The position numbers were made by a program, and so were the translations under genes. From assembly GCA_947494435.1 (NCBI GenBank), contig CANLUY010000002.1:1116001-1180000 (forward strand): a stretch of 64,000 bases of DNA. Direction: 5' to 3'. This DNA is from an uncultured Litoreibacter sp. (GTDB taxonomy: Bacteria > Pseudomonadota > Alphaproteobacteria > Rhodobacterales > Rhodobacteraceae). Below the pieces are notes generated by a model. It ran no database searches. It saw only the letters and a program-made list of their open reading frames with translations, and was not told where the DNA came from. Positions 46,429 through 56,315 of this stretch are shown here, piece by piece. The stretch's first letter is position 1, and each line of letters starts with the position of its first letter.

Positions 46429-48678
46429 TCACCCCTCGAGCTTAGTCAAATCTGCGACCCCACCGCAAATCACACGAATGCGGTTGAGCAGGCAGAGGCG
46501 GTTGCGGCGAACGATTTGGGAATCTGCGTTGATTTTGACGGCCTCGAAAAACGCGTCAATCGGAGCGCGCAGCTCGGCCATGGCGGTCATGGCAGTGGTG
46601 AAATCTTCTGCTTCCATCGCTGGGGTGATCTTGGCCTCTGCGGCGTCGAGGGCTGCGAAGAGGGTTTTCTCTTCTTCGGTTTCGGCCAGTTCGATTTTCG
46701 GGTCGAGCTCGTAGGAGACGCCGTCTTTCTCTTCTTCCTTGGACAGGATGTTGTTGGCGCGCTTGAAGCCTTGGACGAGGTTCTCGCCGTCTTCAGTTTT
46801 CAGCGTTTTTGAGAGTGCTTCGGCGCGTTTGACTAGGAGCGTCAGGTCGTCATTTCCGGGCATGGCGATGCAAGCGTCGATGACGTCATGGCGGATGCCT
46901 TTATCCTTTAGAAAGACTTTGAGTCTATCGTGGAAGAAGGAAAAGAGTTCATGAGATAGTTCAACAAATCGTTCTTGAATTTCATCTCTCAATTCTCCGC
47001 CTTCGACGGAGGCAGCCCAAGCTTCGATTTGGCTTGATAGACTGTTTTCTGCGTCAATCTTAAGCTCGAACATGAGGTCTGACTTTTGTATTTCATCTGA
47101 CTGTTGGGAGATAACACGCCTAAAGTCACTTATTACGTGAGACCGAAAACCAGCCTCAAATGCGGAGTCCAGCGATGATCGGAAGTTTGCACCCAAAATC
47201 AGTCTAATAACACCCAGAGCAGCACGTCTCAGAGCAAATGGATCTTTTGAACCGGTTGGTTTCTCATCAATTGCCCAGAAGCCTGTTAATGTGTCGAGTT
47301 TGTCGGCCAGCGCGACGGCAACCGACACCGGAGCAGTTGGCACATCATCCGACGGACCTAGCGGTGAGTAGTGCTCTTCGGCGGCGTTGGCTACCTCGGC
47401 AGGCAGGCCAGCGGCTTCGGCGTAGTAGCGGCCCATGAGGCCTTGGAGTTCGGGGAACTCGTAGATCATCTCGGAACTCAGGTCGGCTTTGGCGACCCGG
47501 GCGGCTTGCTCGGCGAGGTCGGGATCAGCGCCGACAACGGGCGCGATTTCGCGGGCCAAAGCGGCGATGCGGTCGATCCGCTCTTTTTGGCTGCCGAGTT
47601 TATTATGGAAGGTGACGTTTTCCAAAGCGTCGAGCCATGGCTTCATTCGTGGCTCGGTTTCTGCCTTGGCAATGCGCAGGTCGTTTTCCCAGAAGAATTT
47701 GGCGTCTGAGAGACGCGCAAACAAAACCTTCTGATTGCCTGCGAGGATGGTGGCTCCGTTATCTTCCGTCTCTACGTTCGCGACGGTGACGAATTTCTCA
47801 ATCCGGCCTGTCTTGGGGTTCTTCACGGAGAAGAACTTTTGATGCTCCTTCATGGAGGTTTTGAGAACCTCGGGGGGGAGGCCGAGGAAGGTCTCGTCAA
47901 TCTCGCCCATCAGGACCACGGGCCATTCGACGAGGCCTGCGACTTCGGCCAGAAGGCCCTTGTCTTCCACGACTTCAAGGCCCTGCGCGAAAGCTTGGGA
48001 GGTGGCGTCGGCCCAGATGTGATCGGCGCGCTCTTGGGCGTCCAGAACCACGTAAGCGCGTTTGAGCTTTGTACTGTAATCCTCGAAGGACGTTACAGAA
48101 AATGGTGTGGGGGCCAAGAAGCGGTGACCTTCCGTTTTGTCTGCCGCTTTGATGCCGTCCACGTCGAGCGGCACAACCTCCGTGCCTGCTTCATCGGTCA
48201 GGATGCAGAGGATACGGTGCAGCGGGCGGACCCATTTCAGGTTGCCTTCGCCCCATTTCATGGACTTGGGCCATGGGAAATTGCGGATCGCGTTTTCGAG
48301 CACCTCGGCGATGATGTCGGCGGCGGGGCGGCCCGGCTTTTCGATGATGGCGAAGAAGACTTCGCCTTTCTTGCCCATATCGCGTTTCTCAAGCTGATCG
48401 GCGGTGAGGCCGGTGGAGCGCAGGAAGCCCTCCAAAGCTTTTTCGGGCGCGTCGGTGCGGGGGCCTTTGCGTTCCTCGCGCACGGCGGCGCTCTCAGCGG
48501 TCAGACCTTCGACGGTCAAAGCCAAGCGGCGGGGCGTGGAGAAGCTTCCTGCGGAGGCGTAAGTCAAGCCGGCCTCGACCAAGCCGTCTGTCACCAGCTT
48601 TTTCAGATCCGCGGCAGCGCGGGTCTGCATGCGGGCGGGGATTTCTTCGGAGAAGAGTTCGATCAGCAGGTCGGGCAT
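46429..48678 (-). CDS. glyS: glycine-tRNA ligase beta subunit
   Basis: A 749-residue subunit of the tetrameric glycyl-tRNA synthetase. The N-terminus LLIELFSEEIPARMQTRAA is diagnostic, with FVTVANVET near 297 and the HD-like and anticodon-binding parts toward the C-terminus. ATG at 48678 lies 1 nt after the DUF6446 stop. A patch around 46920-47280 is visibly more AT-rich than the flanks and codes for a Ser/Glu/Phe-rich part of the helical region. Operon order is glyQ, DUF6446, glyS. Confidence 0.97.
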   Translation of the reverse strand: MPDLLIELFSEEIPARMQTRAAADLKKLVTDGLVEAGLTYASAGSFSTPRRLALTVEGLTAESAAVREERKGPRTDAPEKALEGFLRSTGLTADQLEKRDMGKKGEVFFAIIEKPGRPAADIIAEVLENAIRNFPWPKSMKWGEGNLKWVRPLHRILCILTDEAGTEVVPLDVDGIKAADKTEGHRFLAPTPFSVTSFEDYSTKLKRAYVVLDAQERADHIWADATSQAFAQGLEVVEDKGLLAEVAGLVEWPVVLMGEIDETFLGLPPEVLKTSMKEHQKFFSVKNPKTGRIEKFVTVANVETEDNGATILAGNQKVLFARLSDAKFFWENDLRIAKAETEPRMKPWLDALENVTFHNKLGSQKERIDRIAALAREIAPVVGADPDLAEQAARVAKADLSSEMIYEFPELQGLMGRYYAEAAGLPAEVANAAEEHYSPLGPSDDVPTAPVSVAVALADKLDTLTGFWAIDEKPTGSKDPFALRRAALGVIRLILGANFRSSLDSAFEAGFRSHVISDFRRVISQQSDEIQKSDLMFELKIDAENSLSSQIEAWAASVEGGELRDEIQERFVELSHELFSFFHDRLKVFLKDKGIRHDVIDACIAMPGNDDLTLLVKRAEALSKTLKTEDGENLVQGFKRANNILSKEEEKDGVSYELDPKIELAETEEEKTLFAALDAAEAKITPAMEAEDFTTAMTAMAELRAPIDAFFEAVKINADSQIVRRNRLCLLNRIRVICGGVADLTKLEG

Positions 48679-48679
48679 A

Positions 48680-49197
48680 TCAATTGTCCAGTGTTCTGTC
48701 AGGGCATTCAGGGCCCGTGGGCGTGCCGTCATATTGTTTGCGGCCGCAATCGTTGAGTTGGTGCCAGACGAAGCCGCGCCCGTCTTCCATAATGGCGACG
48801 ATGCGGTCGACGCCGTAGTCGTGATTTTCTTTGCCCATGAATGCGAGGGCGGTTCCGGCTTCGAGCGCGGCGCCGATTTCGGCGGCATTGAAGCAGTCGA
48901 ACCAGTCGGGGGCGGTCAGAGGGATCGCGCCGGGGGCTTCGACATAGGCTTCCGTCAGCAGGGATTGCGACATGGGCGTGGTGAAGCAGGCGCGGTAGCG
49001 GATGGGGGAGGAGGTCGCGTCGATGGAGGTGACGTCATCGGCGATGATCTCCTCCGGCTGGCCAGATCCCAGCGCAGTGAGTTCGATCAGGTCGCCTGTG
49101 CGCGGCTCCTCATAGAAGTGGTAGACCTGCAAGTAATAGAGGCTGATGGCGGTGATGAGTGCTGTGACCATGAGGCCGATCCCTACGATTTTTCCGC

Positions 49198-49201
<4 letters not shown>
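48680..49201 (-). CDS. DUF6446-like single-span membrane protein
   Basis: A 173-residue protein with one N-terminal membrane span (about 5-24) and a probably periplasmic remainder with four cysteines (near 72, 104, 152 and 166). It is translationally coupled to both neighbours: its ATG overlaps the glyQ stop (49198-49201) and its stop lies 1 nt before the glyS ATG. I recall this gene between glyQ and glyS in Rhodobacteraceae under the name DUF6446. No function is known, and nothing in it suggests a synthetase role. Confidence 0.8.
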
Positions 49202-50136
<935 letters not shown>

Positions 50137-50164
50137 TGTCGCTGCCCTTTGATACGTTGAGCGT

Positions 50165-50193
50165 TCAATAGGCAAAGCGCGCGGAAGGGTCAA
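50165..50193 (-). promoter_or_regulatory. predicted sigma-70 promoter of glyQ operon
   Basis: On the minus strand TTGACC (50188-50193), a 17-nt spacer and TATTGA (50165-50170) lie 29-57 nt upstream of the glyQ ATG. Both hexamers and spacing match the carA and metZ promoters. Confidence 0.7.
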
Positions 50194-50324
50194 CGCGACA
50201 ACATCTCCGTGAGGGGTGATTTGAGGGGGTGCGCGTGGCGTTGGACCTGATAACTTACCCAACAAGATTCGCGGCTGGGGGATCAGCGATGCGGGCAAGA
50301 CAGGTTTTGCGCAAGGACATCACT

Positions 50325-52046
50325 ATGTTTCGAGTATTTTTGGCTGTTGTATGTATGGCCATGTCTGCCTGTGCGGCGGTGGCACAGCAAACTTGGGTTC
50401 AGGTAGAAGCCCATCCGAGCTTGCGGGAGGCCCAAGATCGTGCCCGTTCTTACAGCAGCGCGTTTCAGGATGTTGTGGGGTATCGGTTGCCGGGCGGATG
50501 GTACGCCTTGGCGCTTGGTCCCTACCCGTCCCCGAATGCAGCCCGTTCGCGCCTGCTGGATCTGCGCCGTGGCGGGATCATTCCGAATGACAGCTATGTG
50601 GTCGACGGCTCAAACTACCGCAGGCAGTTCTGGCCGGTGGGTGGCGGCGTGGGCTCTGTAGCGACAGAGACGCCAAGTGAGACACCTGCCCCTGCGCCAC
50701 AAACACCTGTGATCGAGGCAGAGCCGCTTGAGCTTGATGAAACGCCGCGCGAGGCGCGTGCGAGCGAGCGGTTGTTAGACCGCGCAGACCGTGAAGCCTT
50801 GCAAGTCGCCCTGAAGTGGTTCGGGTTCTATACCTCTACCATTGATGGGGCTTTCGGGCGCGGCACGCGTGCCTCGATGGGGCGGTGGCAGCAAAGCAAC
50901 GGGTTGGAGGTCACCGGTATTCTGACAACCAAGCAACGCGCGACTTTGTTGCAAGACTATGACGCGGCGTTGGCCGCGTTGGGTCTTGGCACGGTCGACG
51001 AAGAAAAGGCCGGTATCCAGATCACGATGCCAGCCGGTCTTGTTGAGTTTGACGGCTATGAATATCCGTTCGTGAAGTACAAAGAGAAGAATGGCAGCGG
51101 TGTACAGGTGCTGTTGATTAGCCAGCCGGGCGATGATGGCACTTTGGCTGGGCTTTATGAAATCATGCAAACCCTTGAGATTGTTCCGCTTGAAGGCGAG
51201 CGGCGCAAACGGCGTGACAGCTTCACGTTGCGCGGCGTGAATGATCAAATCCAGTCCTACACCTATGCGAAGCTGGAGGGTGGCTATGTCAAAGGCTTCA
51301 CCTTGGTGCATCCGCCCGAAAAAGCTGCCGAAATGGCGCAGGTCTTAAGGATCATGCAGGAGACCTTCACCACGAGCGAAGGTCATCTTGAGCCGACAGA
51401 CGGCGATGAGGACAGCCAATCGGTCGATTTGTTGTCGGGCCTTGAATTGCGCAAACCGAAAATTGCGCGCTCCGGGTTCTACGTTGATGGGCGCGGACGT
51501 GTTGTGACGGTGGCTGAGGCGGTGCAAAGCTGTACGCGCATCACGCTTGATGATGCGTATGAGGCGGATGTGACCGTCACCAATGACGGGTTGGCATTGC
51601 TGACGCCAAAAGACAGTCTTGTGCCTTTGAATTTTGCACGGTTCTCAACCACCGTTGGAAGGTTGCGGTCAAACATTGCTGTCTCAGGATATTCCTATGA
51701 AGGCGCATTGAGCGCGCCGACTGTAACCTATGGCACATTGGAAGACGTGCGCGGGTTAACCGGCGATGAGACGGTACAGCGGTTGGAAATTGGTGCATTG
51801 ACCGGTGATGTCGGGGGGCCTGTATTTGACATGAGCGGTGCGGTGTCCGGCATTCTTCTTGCCAATGACACAACGGGCAGAGACCTGCCCGAAGGCACGA
51901 TGTTTGCAACGAAATCAAGCGAGATTGCGCGTTTCCTGTCTGAAAACGGGATCACTGCAGCGGCCTCTGATGCCGCACCCAATCTGGCAGCCGAAGAGCT
52001 ATTGGTTGCAGCCTCGGATATGACAGTGTTGGTAAGCTGCTGGTAA
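50325..52046 (+). CDS. SPOR / peptidoglycan-binding protein with inactive trypsin-like domain
   Basis: A 573-residue exported protein. Signal peptide to about residue 22, SPOR-like domain (about 26-100), acidic Pro linker, PG_binding_1 domain (about 150-210, VALKWFGFYTSTIDGAFGRG), a middle domain (about 225-350), and a trypsin/HtrA-like domain (about 380-545). In the last, the position of the catalytic His reads TVAEAV (Glu398) and the GDSGGP serine motif reads GDVGGP (Val496), so it should not cleave. ATG at 50325 follows AAGGA by 7 nt. A non-enzymatic envelope role is inferred. Confidence 0.82.
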   Translation: MFRVFLAVVCMAMSACAAVAQQTWVQVEAHPSLREAQDRARSYSSAFQDVVGYRLPGGWYALALGPYPSPNAARSRLLDLRRGGIIPNDSYVVDGSNYRRQFWPVGGGVGSVATETPSETPAPAPQTPVIEAEPLELDETPREARASERLLDRADREALQVALKWFGFYTSTIDGAFGRGTRASMGRWQQSNGLEVTGILTTKQRATLLQDYDAALAALGLGTVDEEKAGIQITMPAGLVEFDGYEYPFVKYKEKNGSGVQVLLISQPGDDGTLAGLYEIMQTLEIVPLEGERRKRRDSFTLRGVNDQIQSYTYAKLEGGYVKGFTLVHPPEKAAEMAQVLRIMQETFTTSEGHLEPTDGDEDSQSVDLLSGLELRKPKIARSGFYVDGRGRVVTVAEAVQSCTRITLDDAYEADVTVTNDGLALLTPKDSLVPLNFARFSTTVGRLRSNIAVSGYSYEGALSAPTVTYGTLEDVRGLTGDETVQRLEIGALTGDVGGPVFDMSGAVSGILLANDTTGRDLPEGTMFATKSSEIARFLSENGITAAASDAAPNLAAEELLVAASDMTVLVSCW

Positions 52047-52060
52047 GCGTTCGGGCGATC

Positions 52061-52080
52061 TTCGGCACTGAGGTGCCGAA
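52061..52080. terminator. convergent-gene hairpin without U-run
   Basis: TTCGGCAC (52061-52068) and GTGCCGAA (52073-52080) form a perfect 8-bp stem with a TGAG tetraloop, exactly between the stops of two convergent genes at 52046 and 52082. It lacks a T-run on both sides, so it may be a weak terminator or an mRNA end-protecting stem. Confidence 0.5.
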
Positions 52081-52081
52081 T

Positions 52082-52369
52082 TCAGGTGTCTAGAACGTCA
52101 CTGTCAGGCCATTTCCAGGCAATCGCGCCGAGATAGTTACTGGTTTCGACCGAGGTAACAGAAATTCGCATTGGTCCATACCCATCTGCTTTGCGAGGGT
52201 TGCGAAACGAATTGCGATTGCGCGCGAGGCGCGTCAGTCCTGAAACGGTCAGCACAAGAAATGCGCCCTCACCTTTTAACGGAATAGTATCAACAGTTTG
52301 CCAGCCATCTCGAAGCGCTTTTTCAAGCATGTCGAATGGATTACGACGCATTGGAATTGTGTGTTTCAC
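52082..52369 (-). CDS. conserved-looking small hypothetical protein
   Basis: A 95-residue frame starting at GTG. It reads like a real domain: NPFDMLEKALRDGWQTVDTI near 9-28, GAFLVLTVSGLTRLARNR near 35-52 and SVETSNYLGAIAWKWPDS near 74-91. No signal, membrane span or known motif is present. The ribosome site is weak (GGAG 12 nt upstream), so an internal ATG at the seventh codon may be used. Function unknown. Confidence 0.5.
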   Translation of the reverse strand: MKHTIPMRRNPFDMLEKALRDGWQTVDTIPLKGEGAFLVLTVSGLTRLARNRNSFRNPRKADGYGPMRISVTSVETSNYLGAIAWKWPDSDVLDT

Positions 52370-52557
52370 AGATTTGAACGTCTCCAGTTCGGCCCGAGTG
52401 AGACCAGTGTAGCAGGTATTTTCGAATTACGGCAGTCACATCCACATGACCGCCATATTTCAGTCAAGAATCCTCTCTAGTTAACGCTTTGTTAAAGGCT
52501 CCACGAGCGCAAAACCGCTGCGGAATTGCGCCTGAGGGCTTTTTGAGAGGATTTGAA

Positions 52558-53187
52558 ATGAAAACCGTACTGCATTCGATTGCTGCCGCATCCCTAGCCC
52601 TTGTCACGTTGACCGGGGCCGCGTCTGCATCCACAGTTTTGTATAGTGATGACTTCAATCGCGCCGACAATAATACAGTCGGCAATGGCTGGAGCGAAGT
52701 GAACCGCAACCGCAACGACGTCAAAGTCCGCAAAGGAAAGCTACGTCTGCGTGATGAAAGCGCCGGCAGTGTTGACGCCGCCGCCGCAACCTCCGTGATT
52801 GATGCCACAGGGTTTGAAGACCTGACTGTGTCCTTCCGCTGGCGGTCGCTGCGCGACAACGACATTGATGACACGCTGACACTGTCTTACGCATCCGCGC
52901 CAACACCTGCTTTGACAGATGTACGGTCATGGTCGCACGTGTTTACAGGCTCAAATGATGGCAACGGATGGTCCCGTGGGACGATCTCTTTCGGGTCTGA
53001 TCTTGATGGTGCGCAGTTCAGCTTGATGTTCTGGACCAGTGTGAATGGCGCGACCGAAGGCTTCTGGATCGACGATGTTGTCGTCAGCGGGTCTGCTATT
53101 CCGGCCGTCCCATTGCCAGCGACCCTGCCCTTGCTGGGTCTGGCATTGTTAGGTGCGGGCACAGCTTTGCGCCGCAAGGCCGCTTGA
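52558..53187 (+). CDS. VPLPA-CTERM sorting-domain protein
   Basis: A 209-residue secreted protein: signal peptide to about residue 25 (ALVTLTGAASAS), then YSDDFNRADNNTVGNGWSEV, a start often seen in jelly-roll/LamG-like extracellular modules, ending with WIDDVVVSG. The tail is VPLPATLPLLGLALLGAG followed by TALRRKAA: VPLPA motif, membrane span and basic end for exosortase processing. ATG at 52558 follows AGAGGA. Its stop abuts the convergent decarboxylase stop (TGATCA) with no gap. Confidence 0.85.
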   Translation: MKTVLHSIAAASLALVTLTGAASASTVLYSDDFNRADNNTVGNGWSEVNRNRNDVKVRKGKLRLRDESAGSVDAAAATSVIDATGFEDLTVSFRWRSLRDNDIDDTLTLSYASAPTPALTDVRSWSHVFTGSNDGNGWSRGTISFGSDLDGAQFSLMFWTSVNGATEGFWIDDVVVSGSAIPAVPLPATLPLLGLALLGAGTALRRKAA

Positions 53188-54765
53188 TCAAGACGCCAGA
53201 TCCGGAGTGATCCGGATCAGCGTGGGCCGGTCCGCGTCAAGCGCGTCGCGCACAGCTTGTTGAAATTCCGACATGGTTTGAGGGCCTATGGCATATGCGC
53301 CGTAGGCCTCTGCCAGTTTGAGGAAGTCCGGGTTTTGCTGGACCACAGCGTTCGGCGCGATTTGCGCGCGGATCATGCTGTCTTCGATCTCTCCCAATTT
53401 GCCATTGTCCCAAAGGATAATGGGCAGCGGGAGGTTGAGTTCAACGGCTGTGGCCAGTTCCATGATCGTGTATTGCAGACCGTAATCGCCGATGATGCAG
53501 AGCGTCGGTTTGCCCGGTCGCGCAATCGCGCCGCCGATGGCGGCGGGCAGCGCATAGCCCAGCGTGCCGAAGCCCGACGGGTGGTGCCAGTGGCCCGGCG
53601 CGTCCATATCCCAGACCTCCTTCGCGGCGTAGGCGAATTGGGTCATGTCGGAATAGATCATGGTTTTGGGCGGCAATGCCTCGCGCAGCGCGTCGGCCAC
53701 GGGGACGATGCCGGGGCGTTCGGCCATGAGTTCGGCGCGCCAGTTTGCCCGCGTTTTGGCGGTTTTATCCGCGTCCCAATCTGACGTTTCACGACCGATA
53801 TCGAGGCTGTGGAGGTCTTCCAAGAAAGCGTCGCCGTCATAACGGTAGACAATCTCAGCGCGGTGCCGGTCTGCGAGGACTTCAGGATCAATATCAACGC
53901 GGACCAAGGGGCAGTCATGGCCGAGCGCGTCGCGCCAGATATCGCATTCGGAAAGCTCCGTGCCCACGGCGATGACCAAATCAGCTTCGGCCAGCACTTG
54001 CGCGCTGGAAGGTCGGGCCAGCATTGAGCCGAAGTGCAACGGGGCATCGGCATCAACAAGGCCCCGCCCTGCATAGGTCGTGAAGGACGCGGCTTTGGTT
54101 GCGTTGAGGACCGCGTTGACCCAATCCGTATCTCTCACACCGCCGCCGAAGATAAAGAGCGGCTTGGACGCCGTGGCGAGCATGTCTTTCAGCGGGAAGA
54201 TGTTGTCCGCCCGCAAAATAGAATGACTCGTCGGTAGCGCTTTAGGCGGCCGGGCGGCCTGTTCTTCCAGTTGCGCGATCGGCACTACGACTGATTTGGG
54301 CCGCTTCCGTTGATGCCGAAACTCCGCCAAGGCCCGGTCTATCAATGTGTAGGCGGCTTTGGCCGAGTGTGCAGTTTCGGACCAGTCGCAAACCGTCGCG
54401 GCTGCGGCTTGTTGGTCTTTCATTTGGTGCAGTTGGCCGCGGGTGGCGGCGGTCTCGTCGAGGCAGCTGGAGATGCACAGGACCGGCACGCTATCCGAAT
54501 AGGCTTGGCCCAGCGGGGTCATGATGTTGCACAGGCCCGGGCCGGTGATGACATAGGCGACGCCGGGCTTGCCGGATGCGCGGGCATAGCCGTCGGCCAT
54601 GAAACCTGCGCCTTGCTCGTGGCGGGCGAGGATGTGGATCAGGCCGGCCTCTTCAATGCCGCGATACATCTCTTGGTTATGGACGCCGGGGATGCCGAAG
54701 ATATGCGTGACGCCGCGGTCTTTGAGCATATGAGACAGCTGCGCGCCGAGGGGGCGTTGAGACAT
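53188..54765 (-). CDS. thiamine-pyrophosphate-dependent decarboxylase (acetolactate synthase-like)
   Basis: A 525-residue TPP enzyme with the three-domain ALS fold. FGIPGVHNQEMYRGIEEAG near 21-39, the catalytic Glu region LARHEQGAGFMADGYAR near 43-59, VITGPGLCN near 70, and the TPP motif GDYGLQYTIMELATAVELN near 422-440 are clear. It resembles enzymes annotated as 5-guanidino-2-oxopentanoate decarboxylase, which act in arginine breakdown, but substrate specificity cannot be read here. It is coupled to trkH by a TGATG overlap. Confidence 0.82.
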   Translation of the reverse strand: MSQRPLGAQLSHMLKDRGVTHIFGIPGVHNQEMYRGIEEAGLIHILARHEQGAGFMADGYARASGKPGVAYVITGPGLCNIMTPLGQAYSDSVPVLCISSCLDETAATRGQLHQMKDQQAAAATVCDWSETAHSAKAAYTLIDRALAEFRHQRKRPKSVVVPIAQLEEQAARPPKALPTSHSILRADNIFPLKDMLATASKPLFIFGGGVRDTDWVNAVLNATKAASFTTYAGRGLVDADAPLHFGSMLARPSSAQVLAEADLVIAVGTELSECDIWRDALGHDCPLVRVDIDPEVLADRHRAEIVYRYDGDAFLEDLHSLDIGRETSDWDADKTAKTRANWRAELMAERPGIVPVADALREALPPKTMIYSDMTQFAYAAKEVWDMDAPGHWHHPSGFGTLGYALPAAIGGAIARPGKPTLCIIGDYGLQYTIMELATAVELNLPLPIILWDNGKLGEIEDSMIRAQIAPNAVVQQNPDFLKLAEAYGAYAIGPQTMSEFQQAVRDALDADRPTLIRITPDLAS

Positions 54766-56213
54766 CAGGGCCTCCAGAAATTGAGAGTGAAGAGGACGTA
54801 GACCGCCAGGAGTTCCAGCCTGCCGATGAGCATACCTGCGCAGAGCAGCCATTTGGCCGTCTCGTTCAGGGTGGAGAAATTGCCCGACGGGCCGATTGTG
54901 CCACCGAGGCCGGGGCCGATATTTGCGAGCGCTGCGGCGGCACCGGAGACGGAGGTGATGAAGTCGAGGCCGGTAAGGCCCAAAAGAACCGACAAGACGC
55001 CAAGGGAGACGATGAATAGCACGAAGAATGTCATGACAGACGACAGCACGTCGTCGGAGACGGTCCGGCCCTGATAGCGGGGCTGGAAAATACCATGAGG
55101 CGAGTGGATGCGCCGGATCTGTGCTTTGATGGAGGCGAAAAGCAGTTGAAAGCGGAAGACTTTGATCGAACAGGAGGTGCTACCCGCGCAGCCGCCGATC
55201 AGGCCCATCAGGAAGAAAGTGGCAACGGCGAAAGACCCCCAGAGCGGGTAGTTGTCTGAAGCATAACCCGTGCCTGTCAGGATCGAGACGGTGTTGAACA
55301 GCGCTTTGCGGAAAGCCAGTTCCCCCTGTTGGTAGCCGGTCCAGATTTGCCATAGGGTCAGGACGCAAACCAAGACGAATGCGATCAGGAAAAAGACCTG
55401 AATTTGGGTGTCGCGAAAAAGCGGCACGGCGGTGCCTGCCACAAGCTGCACATAACGCACAAAGGGCAAAGCCGCGAGCATCATGAAGAGCGCGCCGACA
55501 TATTCAGCGGAGGGCGCATAGGCTGCAAAAGAGATATCGGAATTGGCGAAACCGCCCGTGGCGATTGTTGTCATCGCATGGGTGGTGGCATCCAGCACGC
55601 TCATGCCCGTTGCCAGATAGGCAAAACCGCAGATGACTGTCAGACCCAGATAAATTACGGAAATATTGCGCGCGATTTCACCTGCGCGGGGCAGAATTTT
55701 GCCAAAGGTATCAAAGCCTTCTGAGCGAAAGATTTGCATGCCGCCGACGCGCAGTTCAGGCAAGAACACCATCGCCACAACAATGATCCCGACGCCGCCG
55801 AACCATTGCATCAAACCGCGCCATAGCTTCAGCCCATCTGGCAAAGTGTCGATGCCCATCAGGATCGTCGAGCCCGTGGTGGTGAGGCCTGACATCGCCT
55901 CGAAAAACGCATCCACGAAATTCGAATTTGTCTCGCCGATGTAAAACGGAATGGCCCCGAAGATGGGCAGTGTCAGCCAGACGCCGGTCGTCAACAGAAA
56001 GGTCTGTTGGATCGAGAGCCGCTCCCCCACACCATTGGACGTTGCCATGGCCAGCAGACCGCCCGTGATCGTGGTGATGATGGAGGCTTGTGCGAAGACC
56101 GGCCAATGCCCATTTCCAGCCGCCATATCAACGACCATCGGAACCAGCATCGACGCTCCGAGACAGGCCACCAAAAGACCAATGACATAGCCCACCGGGC
56201 GCAGATCAAACAT
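54765..56213 (-). CDS. trkH: TrkH family potassium uptake protein
   Basis: A 482-residue potassium channel-like subunit with repeated M1-P-M2 units. Filter-like TTTGS near 112, TIATGGFANSD near 218, TGTGYASDNYP near 308 and an ALANIGPGLG stretch near 425 mark the four pore loops. It works with a TrkA regulator, which is not in the window. ATG at 56213 is chosen; an ATG twelve codons upstream is possible. It is upstream of, and coupled to, the TPP enzyme gene. Confidence 0.94.
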   Translation of the reverse strand: MFDLRPVGYVIGLLVACLGASMLVPMVVDMAAGNGHWPVFAQASIITTITGGLLAMATSNGVGERLSIQQTFLLTTGVWLTLPIFGAIPFYIGETNSNFVDAFFEAMSGLTTTGSTILMGIDTLPDGLKLWRGLMQWFGGVGIIVVAMVFLPELRVGGMQIFRSEGFDTFGKILPRAGEIARNISVIYLGLTVICGFAYLATGMSVLDATTHAMTTIATGGFANSDISFAAYAPSAEYVGALFMMLAALPFVRYVQLVAGTAVPLFRDTQIQVFFLIAFVLVCVLTLWQIWTGYQQGELAFRKALFNTVSILTGTGYASDNYPLWGSFAVATFFLMGLIGGCAGSTSCSIKVFRFQLLFASIKAQIRRIHSPHGIFQPRYQGRTVSDDVLSSVMTFFVLFIVSLGVLSVLLGLTGLDFITSVSGAAAALANIGPGLGGTIGPSGNFSTLNETAKWLLCAGMLIGRLELLAVYVLFTLNFWRP

Positions 56214-56315
56214 GGTGTAAGGCTTGGCGCGTGTGCGATGGGCTGTCAACGGCTTGGCGGCAGATTGTCATTGGCTGAGGCCGTGTTACGCTAACCCGAA
56301 GAATTGGAGGTTATT

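Noticed and set aside
47839-48756. A 305-codon frame antisense to glyS
   Set aside because: Full overlap with a certain housekeeping gene and a low-complexity Gly/Phe/Asp product.
50229-50324. N-terminal extension of the SPOR/pseudoprotease gene upstream of 50325
   Set aside because: ATG at 50325 has a good ribosome site and starts a clean signal peptide; the extension would bury it.
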